A stretch of DNA of 48,641 bases from the NCBI GenBank assembly GCA_946187975.1, contig CAMHTE010000004.1:1-48641 (forward strand). The letters are read 5' to 3'. A program made the translations under genes and the position numbers. Positions 31,999 through 39,662 of the stretch are shown piece after piece; position 1 is the first letter of the stretch, and the number at the start of each line of letters is the position of its first letter. Below the pieces are notes generated by a model that was given only the letters and a program-made list of their open reading frames with translations, made no database searches and had not been told where the DNA came from. The stretch is from an uncultured Bacteroidales bacterium (lineage in GTDB: Bacteria > Bacteroidota > Bacteroidia > Bacteroidales > UBA932).

Positions 31999-33731
31999 AG
32001 GATGGTCACCTGGTAAGGCATGCGGGCGATTACCTGAGGCTTTGCCAGTTCGGAGATCTGTGCCTTCACGTATTCGTCCGGTTCCAGTTTCTGTCCTAAG
32101 GTTACCAAAATGCTCTCCATCTCGGTAAGAGGCTTGGGGTATTCCGCAATCTGCCAGTTGGCAAGATCGGCATCGCCGCCGGCCGCCGCTGCCCATGAAA
32201 TGGCATCCTCGAGTGTTCCGAGTTCGTCCACGAGACCTATATTCAGTGCGTCTGCACCGGTCCATACGCGTCCCTGGCCGATTTCGTCAACATAAGCCTT
32301 ATCCAGCGAACGTCCTTCGGCAACAATCGAGGTGAACTTGTCGTAGGTGTTCTCGATGCAGCGGAGCATATAGTTGTATTCGGCTGCGTCGAACGGGCGC
32401 ATTACGCCCCACATGTCGCCGTGTTTGTTGGACATGGCAGTGTAAACACCTACATGCAGCACATCCTTCGCAGTGCGGCTGAAGTCGGGAATCATACCGA
32501 ACACGCCGATAGAGCCGGTGAGCGTGGTGGGGCAGCTGAAGATTTTGTCGCAGTTGTGGGAAATCCAGTATCCTCCGGAAGCGGCATAATCGCCGTAGGA
32601 GGCAGCCAGAGGCTTTACTTCGGACAGAAGGTCGAGTTCGTGCTTGATCTTGTCGGAAGCCATCGAGCTGCCGCCGGGAGAGTTCACGCGCAGCACCACG
32701 GCCTTGACGGTCGAGTCGGAGCGCACCTTGTCGATAATCGAGGCAAAGCGGTCTCCCGCGATGTTCTGGATATCCTTTCCGTCAACTATGTTGCCTTCTG
32801 CGTAGATTACCGCTATCTTCTTGTGAGCACGGAAATTGGGCAGGACCTTGGCGTCTGCATAAGCGTCGAAGGGGATGAACTTCACATCCTTGAAGCGGTC
32901 AACAACCGCAAGATCGGCGAGTTTCTCCTTAAGTTCGCTGCGGTTGAGCACGCCGTCCACCAGGCCCTTCTGAAGGAGGTCCTGAGGCAGGCAGAGTTCG
33001 AGTCCGTCGACCATTGCGTTAAGCTCGGCTACTGAAATGCCGCGGCTTTCGGCGATCTCGGCCGAAATGCTCTCCCACATCGATTTGACCATGCGCTCGT
33101 ACTGCTCCTTGTTCTCGGCGCTGGGGGTGTTGCGCACGAACATCTCGCCCGCGGATTTGTATTTGCCATGGCGAATGAGCTGGACGTTCACTCCAAGACG
33201 ATCGAGAAGGTCCTTGAAGTACATGGTCTGGGCCGAAACGCCGTTTATGGTAACGGTTACGCCATCGTAGGAGGTTACATAAACCTTGTCAGCCACCGAT
33301 GCCAGGTAGTACGAGGCCGTGCTTGGGGATTCGGTATATGCCACGACGGCCTTGCCTTCCTTGCGGAAGTCGGCGAGAGCCTTGCGCAGTTCCTGGAGAT
33401 GGGAGATGCTGGTGGTATTGCCGTCGACACGGAGGAAGATGAACTTGACTCCGGGATCGGCTGCCGCTGCATGTATGGCCTGCACGGCCTTGTAAAGACC
33501 TATCTGCACTATGTCCTTGCCTTGGATGGAAGCCATGGGATTTGCAGGATTGCTCTGTTCCGTAATAGCGATAGCTGACATGTCGAGAGCCAGGACTCCG
33601 CTCTTTGGGATGACGGTTCCCTTGCCTCCCGACGCAGCTCCCGCAATGGATATGAGAATGATGAATCCGAGGACCCACATCAGCAGGATGCCGCACATTA
33701 CGGCAAGCACCATTTTGAAAAACTTCTTCAT
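31995..33731 (-). CDS. sppA: Signal peptide peptidase SppA, long (67K) form
   Basis: 578 aa from ATG 33731 (MKKFFKMVLAVMCGILLMWV, one N-terminal TM anchor); the frame is open further upstream through the promoter, which I exclude. Two tandem ClpP-like domains are visible. The Lys of the Ser/Lys dyad lies in RHGKYKSAGE (first domain), NSPGGSSMASD is in the second, and the Ser nucleophile is in YAASGGYWISHNC. It digests leftover signal peptides in the inner membrane, facing the periplasm. A short upstream ORF overlaps its start (see 33728-33751). Confidence 0.94.
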   Translation of the reverse strand: MKKFFKMVLAVMCGILLMWVLGFIILISIAGAASGGKGTVIPKSGVLALDMSAIAITEQSNPANPMASIQGKDIVQIGLYKAVQAIHAAAADPGVKFIFLRVDGNTTSISHLQELRKALADFRKEGKAVVAYTESPSTASYYLASVADKVYVTSYDGVTVTINGVSAQTMYFKDLLDRLGVNVQLIRHGKYKSAGEMFVRNTPSAENKEQYERMVKSMWESISAEIAESRGISVAELNAMVDGLELCLPQDLLQKGLVDGVLNRSELKEKLADLAVVDRFKDVKFIPFDAYADAKVLPNFRAHKKIAVIYAEGNIVDGKDIQNIAGDRFASIIDKVRSDSTVKAVVLRVNSPGGSSMASDKIKHELDLLSEVKPLAASYGDYAASGGYWISHNCDKIFSCPTTLTGSIGVFGMIPDFSRTAKDVLHVGVYTAMSNKHGDMWGVMRPFDAAEYNYMLRCIENTYDKFTSIVAEGRSLDKAYVDEIGQGRVWTGADALNIGLVDELGTLEDAISWAAAAGGDADLANWQIAEYPKPLTEMESILVTLGQKLEPDEYVKAQISELAKPQVIARMPYQVTIL

Positions 33732-33751
33732 TTTCCGATTATTTTTTGCAT
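33728..33751 (-). other. Seven-codon upstream ORF overlapping the sppA start
   Basis: Minus-strand ATG at 33751 encodes MQKIIGK and stops at a TGA that overlaps the sppA ATG as ATGA. Its ATG lies 5 nt after the TATATTTG box at 33757-33764, so it would be the first start codon on the transcript. It is out of frame with sppA. It may be a leader peptide coupling translation, or chance. Confidence 0.35.
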
Positions 33752-33756
33752 TTGTG

Positions 33757-33764
33757 CAAATATA
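33757..33764 (-). promoter_or_regulatory. -7 box for sppA
   Basis: Minus-strand TATATTTG, 25 nt before the sppA ATG. It is divergent to the rubrerythrin box, 12 nt away. Confidence 0.6.
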
Positions 33765-33776
33765 GGAATAAAGTGC

Positions 33777-33784
33777 TATATTTG
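33777..33784 (+). promoter_or_regulatory. -7 box for rubrerythrin
   Basis: TATATTTG, 29 nt before the ATG at 33814. A TTTG at 33751-33754 is 22 nt upstream and close to the -33 spacing. Confidence 0.62.
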
Positions 33785-33813
33785 CCCATACACGATAACA
33801 ATCATATTTTATT

Positions 33814-34359
33814 ATGGACAATCAGAATAAATACTCCGGTACCCAGACCGAAAAGAACCTGCAGGCCGCTTTCGCTGGGGAATCCCAGGCCCGCAACAAG
33901 TACACTTACTTCGCCTCCAAGGCCAAGAAGGAAGGGTACGAACAGATAGCCGCCATTTTCCTCGAGACAGCCGACAACGAGAAGGAGCATGCCAAACTGT
34001 GGCTTAAGGAGCTTGAAGGCATAGGGGACACCCCCGCCAACCTCGCCGCCGCAGCCGAAGGCGAAAACTTCGAATGGACCGATATGTACGAGGGCTTCGC
34101 CAAGACCGCCGAAGCTGAAGGCTTCAAGGCCCTCGCCGCCAAGTTCCGCATGGTAGGCGCCATCGAAAAGCGTCACGAGGAGCGCTATCGCGCCCTGCTC
34201 AAGAACATCGAGACCGCTCAGGTCTTTGCAAAGTCCGAGGTTAAGGTTTGGGAATGCCGTAACTGCGGCCACATTGTGGTTGGTACCAAGGCTCCCGAAC
34301 TCTGCCCCGTATGTGCCCATCCCAAGGCATATTTCGAAGTTCACAAAGAAAACTACTAG
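33814..34359 (+). CDS. rbr: Rubrerythrin
   Basis: 181 aa. A diiron ferritin-like domain (residues 10-145) with ligand Glu/His motifs [24 protein letters not shown] and EKRHEERY is followed by a C-terminal rubredoxin-like Fe(SCys)4 site with WECRNCGHI and CPVCAHP. It reduces hydrogen peroxide in anaerobes and fits an anaerobic gut-type lifestyle. It is the first gene of a run with the GlsB-like gene 17 nt downstream. Nothing unusual seen. Confidence 0.96.
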   Translation: MDNQNKYSGTQTEKNLQAAFAGESQARNKYTYFASKAKKEGYEQIAAIFLETADNEKEHAKLWLKELEGIGDTPANLAAAAEGENFEWTDMYEGFAKTAEAEGFKALAAKFRMVGAIEKRHEERYRALLKNIETAQVFAKSEVKVWECRNCGHIVVGTKAPELCPVCAHPKAYFEVHKENY

Positions 34360-34376
34360 TTTAAAACCACATTATT

Positions 34377-34625
34377 ATGGGAATTCTTCTCACCCTGCTC
34401 TTCGGAGCCATCGCAGGCTGGCTTGCCGGTTTCTTTGTCAATAAGGACAAGTGCGGCCTCCTCTGGAACATCATCATCGGCCTTATCGGCGGTTTCGTCG
34501 GTGGCTGGCTTCTCGGTCTTATCGGTGCAACCGGTTCCTTCTGGTCTCACTGGTATGGACAGATAATCAGTGCCGTCATCGGTGCTGTCGTTCTTCTCTG
34601 GATCTGGAATAAGATTAAGAAGTAA
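34377..34625 (+). CDS. GlsB/YeaQ/YmgE-family small membrane protein
   Basis: 82 aa with three hydrophobic segments and the Gly-rich repeats typical of the family (FGAIAGWLAGFFVNKDK, NIIIGLIGGFVGGWLLG, AVIGAVVLLWIW), followed by a basic KIKK end. The family is linked to stress responses in other bacteria, but its function is not established. It lies 17 nt after rubrerythrin and 8 nt before the lipoprotein gene, suggesting one stress-responsive transcript. Confidence 0.87.
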   Translation: MGILLTLLFGAIAGWLAGFFVNKDKCGLLWNIIIGLIGGFVGGWLLGLIGATGSFWSHWYGQIISAVIGAVVLLWIWNKIKK

Positions 34626-34633
34626 TCCTTCGT

Positions 34634-35200
34634 ATGAGAAGGTTTCATTTTATTGCCGCGCTGCTTCTGCTCGCGGCTGTGTCGGTATCCTGTAAGAAGG
34701 ATGACGATGGGATCCCCACCAGCGAGGCCAATGCCGCAAAGGGGGACCAGACAAGCATGATAGGTTATACTGCAAACGGGCAGGTTACCGAAGGGTCGGC
34801 CTTCATGTACAAGAGGGGCCAGACATTGTACTTCCTCCTTTGCGAGGGAGAGGCTCGCTCCTGGAGCAAAGCTTATGAACGTCCTCATCTCGAAATCCAC
34901 ATCTGGGAATCTTATGTCGTCGAGGATTTGAACAAGCTGATGAACGCTACCGCATATGCCATCGACATCACCTCCAAAGAGAAGAAGGTATATGTCTGCT
35001 GGGTTCCCGGTAACGGAGAACGCTTTTTCGACGTGAACAACTATGCCGTCGCAACCGGTAACTACAAGTTCGACAGCGGCAGCGTGCTGGTTTCCAAAAC
35101 GATGGGAATGTATACGATATCGTTCTCCGGAAGTTGCACTGACGGGAAAACGTTTTTTGGTCCCAGTTGGGTGTACACCGGAGCGTTCGCAAATCGTTAA
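34634..35200 (+). CDS. Lipoprotein of unknown function
   Basis: 188 aa. A lipoprotein signal ends in LLLAAVSVSC (Cys at residue 20) followed by KKDDDG, typical of surface or outer-membrane lipoproteins. The rest is a single beta-rich domain (FMYKRGQTLYFLLCEGEARS, YAIDITSKEKKVYVCWVPG, VLVSKTMGMYTISFSGSCTD). I do not recognise the fold. It ends in WVYTGAF, as do many small fimbrillin-like or calycin-like proteins. It is co-directional with its neighbours, and the beta-barrel gene starts 6 nt later. Confidence 0.8.
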   Translation: MRRFHFIAALLLLAAVSVSCKKDDDGIPTSEANAAKGDQTSMIGYTANGQVTEGSAFMYKRGQTLYFLLCEGEARSWSKAYERPHLEIHIWESYVVEDLNKLMNATAYAIDITSKEKKVYVCWVPGNGERFFDVNNYAVATGNYKFDSGSVLVSKTMGMYTISFSGSCTDGKTFFGPSWVYTGAFANR

Positions 35201-35206
35201 GCGCCT

Positions 35207-35905
35207 ATGAAAAAGAGTGTTTTAACCATCCTGCTTGCTCTGTGCACGGTTCTGGCCTTTGCCCAGCCGGATTTCAGCAATCTGAAGTATGGTCTTCGCG
35301 GCGGAATTGGAATCGGCTCTGTCGATACCCATCACGATGGCGACCTGAACACCATGGGCGGCTTTGCCTATTCGCTGGGCGTTATAGCCGAAATGCCTGT
35401 GTGGAAGGCTGTAAGGCTGACCGCCGAAGTGAATTTTGAGCGCTCGTCGATTTCCGATGAGTCCAAGACGATGCATATGGAAGGAACTGGGCTTGCCGGT
35501 GCGACTATTTTCACTAAGACTAAAACCAAGTTCCCTATCACCTACATCCATATTCCTGTTCTTGCCAGGTTGTGCTTTGCAAAGGATATCTTTTACGTTG
35601 AGGCCGGCCCTCAGCTCGGTATCCTGGCGGGAAAGGTTGAGACCCATACCGAAGCCGAGGTGACGACAAAGCCCAATGCCGGCGGTAGTTCCACCGCTAC
35701 CAAAATAACCGATTCCGACGACACCGACCACTTCTCAAAGGGTCAGTTCGCCCTGGCTCTCGGATGGGGATTCAATTTCGGACATTATTCCGCCGGAATA
35801 CGCTTCGGGATAGGTATCGGTGACATCCAGGCGAAGGATTATGCGATAGACGGCTACCGTGTCAACCATACCGACTTCCAGGTAGGCCTCCGCTACTGGT
35901 TCTAG
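35207..35905 (+). CDS. Outer-membrane beta-barrel protein (PorT/OMP_b-brl type)
   Basis: 232 aa. A signal peptide (MKKSVLTILLALCTVLAFAQ) is followed by about eight amphipathic strands beginning with LKYGLRGGIGIG and ending with the aromatic C-terminus DFQVGLRYWF, the usual barrel signal. Middle strand ITYIHIPVLARLCF and FYVEAGPQLGILAG are typical of the outer membrane beta-barrel_2 family. It is small for a pore and may be a structural or adhesion protein. The terminator at 35927-35954 follows 21 nt later. Confidence 0.85.
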   Translation: MKKSVLTILLALCTVLAFAQPDFSNLKYGLRGGIGIGSVDTHHDGDLNTMGGFAYSLGVIAEMPVWKAVRLTAEVNFERSSISDESKTMHMEGTGLAGATIFTKTKTKFPITYIHIPVLARLCFAKDIFYVEAGPQLGILAGKVETHTEAEVTTKPNAGGSSTATKITDSDDTDHFSKGQFALALGWGFNFGHYSAGIRFGIGIGDIQAKDYAIDGYRVNHTDFQVGLRYWF

Positions 35906-35926
35906 GATCCGGGTACATACCAACAG

Positions 35927-35954
35927 AAAAAGCCGCGATTTTCGCGGCTTTTTC
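35927..35954. terminator. Bidirectional intrinsic terminator
   Basis: An 8-bp stem AGCCGCGA / TCGCGGCT with a 3-nt loop is flanked by AAAA on the left and TTTTT on the right. It ends the barrel gene on the plus strand and tRNA-Asn on the minus strand. Confidence 0.88.
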
Positions 35955-35959
35955 GTTTG

Positions 35960-36033
35960 CTCCCCTTCTAGGACTTGAACCTAGGACCCCCTGATTAACA
36001 GTCAGGTGCTCTAACCAACTGAGCTAAAGAGGA
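35960..36033 (-). tRNA. tRNA-Asn (anticodon GUU)
   Basis: 74 nt on the minus strand. The acceptor TCCTCTT pairs with AAGGGGA (one G-U), D-arm TAGCTCAGTTGGTTAGAG, anticodon stem-loop CTGACTGTTAATCAG with GTT at the anticodon, and T-arm with GTTCAAG. No CCA is encoded (GCAAAC follows), so it must be added. It stands alone, not in a tRNA cluster, and its 3' end meets the terminator. Confidence 0.97.
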
Positions 36034-36096
36034 AAATTGTGGACGCAAAGGTACTACAAAAAGTTTATTGTGCAAAAAATTTTTTTCATTTTTTCT

Positions 36097-36104
36097 TATC
36101 TTTG
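36097..36104 (+). promoter_or_regulatory. -7 box for the HU-type membrane protein run
   Basis: TATCTTTG in a very T-rich gap, 21 nt before the ATG at 36126. No convincing -33 element at the right distance. It would drive the run 36126-40923. Confidence 0.6.
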
Positions 36105-36125
36105 TAAACCTGTAAACACAAAAAG

Positions 36126-36995
36126 ATGGATATAGCGCTGTTGTCCAAAATGGTACGGGAGCTTATCCTCGACCACGACGAAGTCGGTCTGCCCGGACTC
36201 GGAACCCTCGTGGCTGAGATGGTGCCCGCGGCTTTCTCCGACAGGGGCTATACCATCAATCCTCCGTACAGGCGCGTGGCCTTCATCCCGGGTCAGGTGG
36301 AAGACGACTCCCTCGTGCGGCTTTATGCCGGAAGTCTTGGTATCAGCCTGGAGCAGGCGGATGCCGTGATTAGACGCTTCGTGGGTGAGCTCAAGGCCCG
36401 TCTGATGGAAGAAAAGACGCTTGTCTTCCCCGGTCTCGGCCGTCTCCGCTCCACCAGGCAGAATCACCTGTTTTTCATAAGCGACGAAGACCTCGACATT
36501 TATCCAGATGGCTTCGGCCTTCCGGCAGTTTCGCTTAAGAATCATCCAGTCCAGCAGGAGGAACTTCATGCGGCGGTGCAGGAGCTTGCGAGCATAGTGG
36601 AGGGTGAGGCGGAGGTCCCGACCTCGGTAGAAACGCCGCTGGTCGAAGAGTCCCCGGACCAGACGCAGGCATACGAGGCGGAAGAGATACCGCTTATAGA
36701 AGAAGCCGTAGAAGCCGTTGAGCCCGAACAGTCCGAGCAGCGCGAACCCGAAGTGCCGACCGAAACACCGGCTGAAGTACCCGCGGAGGAGCTGTCTCCA
36801 GTCGCTCCCGAGGCAGTTCCCGAGGCGGCACCAAAAGCACTCCGCAAGCGTTCCCGCTGGTGGATTGCCCCGGTGGTTATCATCGTCCTGGCTGGTGTGG
36901 CCCTCGCAGCCTTCGTGGTGCTGGCCCATGCCGCTCCGGACTTCATCGACACCATCCTTTATACTCCCGAAGAACTCAGCATAATTAATTATTGA
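36126..36995 (+). CDS. HU-type (CCDC81-like) membrane protein without SPOR domain
   Basis: 289 aa. Residues 1-140 contain two HU-like halves: MVRELILDHDEVGLPGLGTL and GELKARLMEEKTLVFPGLGR, each with the GLG turn of HU-CCDC81 proteins. Residues 150-238 are a very acidic, Pro/Glu-rich linker. A basic RKRSR precedes a TM segment at about 244-266 (APVVIIVLAGVALAAFVVLA), and a short tail ends the protein. In other Bacteroidota this architecture is usually extended by a peptidoglycan-binding SPOR domain, which is missing here. The domain probably faces the cytoplasm and may bind DNA or protein. It heads a run with NUDIX, SpoIID-fusion and AmpG-like genes. Confidence 0.8.
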   Translation: MDIALLSKMVRELILDHDEVGLPGLGTLVAEMVPAAFSDRGYTINPPYRRVAFIPGQVEDDSLVRLYAGSLGISLEQADAVIRRFVGELKARLMEEKTLVFPGLGRLRSTRQNHLFFISDEDLDIYPDGFGLPAVSLKNHPVQQEELHAAVQELASIVEGEAEVPTSVETPLVEESPDQTQAYEAEEIPLIEEAVEAVEPEQSEQREPEVPTETPAEVPAEELSPVAPEAVPEAAPKALRKRSRWWIAPVVIIVLAGVALAAFVVLAHAAPDFIDTILYTPEELSIINY

Positions 36996-37000
36996 GTCGT

Positions 37001-37570
37001 ATGTTCGAGCTCATCTATCCCGAAGTCCCGGCACCTCTAGTAGCCATAAAATCCGTTCCGCGGAAGGCCGAGGTCCTGCCAGTAGTGGACACCAGCGGGA
37101 TAGTGATCGGACGGACCGTGCGGAGCGTGTGCCACGACGGATCCCGCCTCCTTCATCCGGTGGTTCATCTTCATATAATCAGCCGTTCAGGCTGCATCTA
37201 TCTTCAGAAAAGAGCTGCTTCCAAGGATCTCTACCCGGGATTCTGGGATACTGCCGTGGGTGGACACGTGGGTTATGGCGAGACCTTCGGGGAGGCTCTC
37301 TACCGTGAGGCCTCGGAGGAACTCGGCCTGATTGACTTCAATCCGGTGAATATCGATTCGTACGTTTATTCCAACGACCACGAGCAGGAGCTGATAAGCG
37401 TCTATGCCACAATTACCGACAGGGAGATAAACCCCGATAACGAAGAAGTCGAGGACGGGCGCTACTGGAAAATCGAGGAAGTTGAAGCCTCGCTGGGTAA
37501 GGGTCTGCTCACCCCTCAGTTCGAACAGGAATTCATCCGCCTGAAAGACAGGCTCCTTGCATTGTTGTAG
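37001..37570 (+). CDS. NUDIX hydrolase
   Basis: 189 aa from ATG 37001; a TTG at 36992, overlapping the HU-type stop (TTGA), is the alternative and adds three residues. The N-terminal half (residues 10-65) precedes a full Nudix box GGHVGYGETFGEALYREASEELGL. Neighbouring motifs (LQKRAASKDLYPGFWDTAVG) resemble the isopentenyl-diphosphate isomerase/YfcD type of NUDIX protein, whose substrates are mostly unknown. It sits 1 nt before the SpoIID-fusion gene and is surely in the same transcript. Confidence 0.9.
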   Translation: MFELIYPEVPAPLVAIKSVPRKAEVLPVVDTSGIVIGRTVRSVCHDGSRLLHPVVHLHIISRSGCIYLQKRAASKDLYPGFWDTAVGGHVGYGETFGEALYREASEELGLIDFNPVNIDSYVYSNDHEQELISVYATITDREINPDNEEVEDGRYWKIEEVEASLGKGLLTPQFEQEFIRLKDRLLALL

Positions 37571-37571
37571 A

Positions 37572-39662
37572 ATGGCGGATATCAGGAAATTCGTTAAGGA
37601 TCAGTTGTCCGTATGGCCTCTTGCGGCGGCCAATTTCCGCTCGCTCAAGAGTGCGGAATACAGGGAGTTCGACGTGGGCGGCCTGACCGTAAAGGTGCAG
37701 CTGAATCCCTGCCGCATCATTTCTTCCACGGCTGAGGTCGATCCGGCCAGCATTGCGGCACGCCCCTGTTTCCTTTGCGCCGAAAACCGGCCCAAGGAAC
37801 AGTTCCACATCAAGTACGAGGGCAAAAAGAACCGTGAGTACAACATACAGGTCAATCCTTACCCGGTTTTCCGCGACCATCTGGTTGTGGTGCGCGACAC
37901 GCATCTTCCGCAGACTATCTGGCATCACTTCCCGGATATGCTCCTGTTCACGAAGATGTATCAGGACTTTACGGTGTTCTACAACGGTCCGTTCAGCGGT
38001 GCCTCGGCGCCCGACCACCTGCACTTCCAGGCCTGCCCCAGAGGTCTGCTTCCGCTCGAACTGGCTGCAGATGCTGCCCTGGATAAAGCAACTGACGAAC
38101 TTGAGCGTGTGCAGGACGCGAGCCTTTACCAGTTCCACGTCTTCACCCGTGGGGTTTACATACTCAAGGGCACCACTCAGAAATCGATGGCCAAACTCTT
38201 CTACCGCCTGCTGGAATGTTCGCCGCGCAGGGAAGGGGAGGGTGAGCCTCGCTTCAACCTTTATTCCTGGTACAAGAACGGGGAGTTCCGTACAGCCGTG
38301 GTTCTGCGTTCGAACCTGCGCTCGCACCACTATACGGCGATAGGCAAGGAGCATCTGACCATGAGCCCCGGAGCGGCGGATATGGCCGGTTTCTTCATCG
38401 CCCCGAGGGAGGAGGAATTCCGTAAGATAACCCGCGAACAGCTTTCCCGAATGGTCGAGGAGGTTTCCGTCAGCGAGGAGGACGAGGCCCTTGTGCGTTG
38501 GCGTCTCACCCGCACCCAGCCCAAGATAGACGTGGGCATAATGGCGGCATCAGAGATTGAATTCGAGATTATCTCCGACGGTGCCGGCCCTCAGCGTGTG
38601 AGCTGGTGCGACGGCAAAATCAACTACAACGGCATGCTCTATGATGAGCTGACCTTCGATGCTGTAACCCGTTCCACGCTCTTCTCTGAACCCACTTTCA
38701 TCCTCCACGACATGCCCATAGGGATAGATTTCCACTGGCAGCAGAAAATTACCAGGCGCTTCGCCGGACGTCTCCGCTTCATAGTGGAAGGAGACAAGAT
38801 ACGTGCTGTCAACCGTATAGGACTGGAGGATTATCTGTTGAGCGTAATCTCGTCGGAGATGCGCGCGGATGCTCCGCTGGAATTCCTGAAAGCGCACGCC
38901 GTTATTTCGAGGAGCTGGGTGATGAGCAATCTCCGCACCCACGACCGTTTCGATGTATGCGCGGACGATCACTGCCAGCGTTATCAGGGCCTGGACCTTG
39001 CCGTGGGGCAGAACGTCCGGGATGCCGTGGACCGTACCTGGGGCAGCGTGCTGACTTACGACGGAAGCATCTGCGACGCCCGGTATTCCAAATGCTGCGG
39101 CGGGAAGACGGAATTATTCAGCACCTGCTGGGAAGACCGCGACTATCCTTATCTTCAGTCGGTTCCGGACGCTCCGGAGGGAGGGGAGCCGTACTGCTCG
39201 ACCGCAGACGAGGGGATTCTCGGCAAGGCCCTCAATAGTTATGACCTCAAGACCAAGGACTTCTACCGCTGGGAAGAACGTATCGGCCGTTCCGAATTGA
39301 GCGAACTTGTCCGTCGCCGCACCGGTATCGACTTCGGTACTATCGAGTCGCTGGAAGCGGTGGAAAGGGGCCCTTCCGGTCGCATCAAATATCTGAAAAT
39401 CAAAGGTTCCAAGGCGGAGAAGACCATAGGTAAAGAACTTGCCGTCCGCCGTGCCCTGAGCGAGAGCCATCTCAAGAGTTCTGCCTTTGAGATCGAATGG
39501 AAGGGGGACACCTGCATACTTCGCGGAAAAGGATGGGGTCACGGTGTCGGTCTCTGCCAGATAGGTGCCGCCGTCATGGCGGAGAAAGGCTTCAGCTGCG
39601 CTGAAATCCTTGCCCATTATTATCCCGGAACCAAACTGGAGGCGCTTGCCGATGAAAGCTGA
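37572..39662 (+). CDS. HIT-like (DUF4922) / SpoIID-LytB fusion protein
   Basis: 696 aa from ATG 37572. Residues 1-325: HIT-superfamily fold with the catalytic-type motif APDHLHFQA (H149, H151, Q153), close to the HLHFQ motif of GDP-L-galactose and Ap4A phosphorylases; RPCFLCAENRP supplies a Cys pair. This matches DUF4922. Residues 330-690: SpoIID/LytB domain with LEDYLLSVISSEM (about 418), AHAVISRSWVMSN, YSKCCGGKTELF, and GKGWGHGVGLCQIGA. SpoIID proteins cut denuded peptidoglycan strands or activate amidases. No signal peptide or TM segment is visible, which conflicts with a periplasmic SpoIID role. The stop overlaps the AmpG-like start by 11 nt. The joint function is unknown. Confidence 0.85.
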   Translation: MADIRKFVKDQLSVWPLAAANFRSLKSAEYREFDVGGLTVKVQLNPCRIISSTAEVDPASIAARPCFLCAENRPKEQFHIKYEGKKNREYNIQVNPYPVFRDHLVVVRDTHLPQTIWHHFPDMLLFTKMYQDFTVFYNGPFSGASAPDHLHFQACPRGLLPLELAADAALDKATDELERVQDASLYQFHVFTRGVYILKGTTQKSMAKLFYRLLECSPRREGEGEPRFNLYSWYKNGEFRTAVVLRSNLRSHHYTAIGKEHLTMSPGAADMAGFFIAPREEEFRKITREQLSRMVEEVSVSEEDEALVRWRLTRTQPKIDVGIMAASEIEFEIISDGAGPQRVSWCDGKINYNGMLYDELTFDAVTRSTLFSEPTFILHDMPIGIDFHWQQKITRRFAGRLRFIVEGDKIRAVNRIGLEDYLLSVISSEMRADAPLEFLKAHAVISRSWVMSNLRTHDRFDVCADDHCQRYQGLDLAVGQNVRDAVDRTWGSVLTYDGSICDARYSKCCGGKTELFSTCWEDRDYPYLQSVPDAPEGGEPYCSTADEGILGKALNSYDLKTKDFYRWEERIGRSELSELVRRRTGIDFGTIESLEAVERGPSGRIKYLKIKGSKAEKTIGKELAVRRALSESHLKSSAFEIEWKGDTCILRGKGWGHGVGLCQIGAAVMAEKGFSCAEILAHYYPGTKLEALADES

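Noticed and set aside
5958-36033. Shared asparagine theme: asnS, L-asparaginase and tRNA-Asn in one window.
   Set aside because: They are in separate transcripts 2-26 kb apart, with no visible common regulatory site. Coincidence is the simpler reading.
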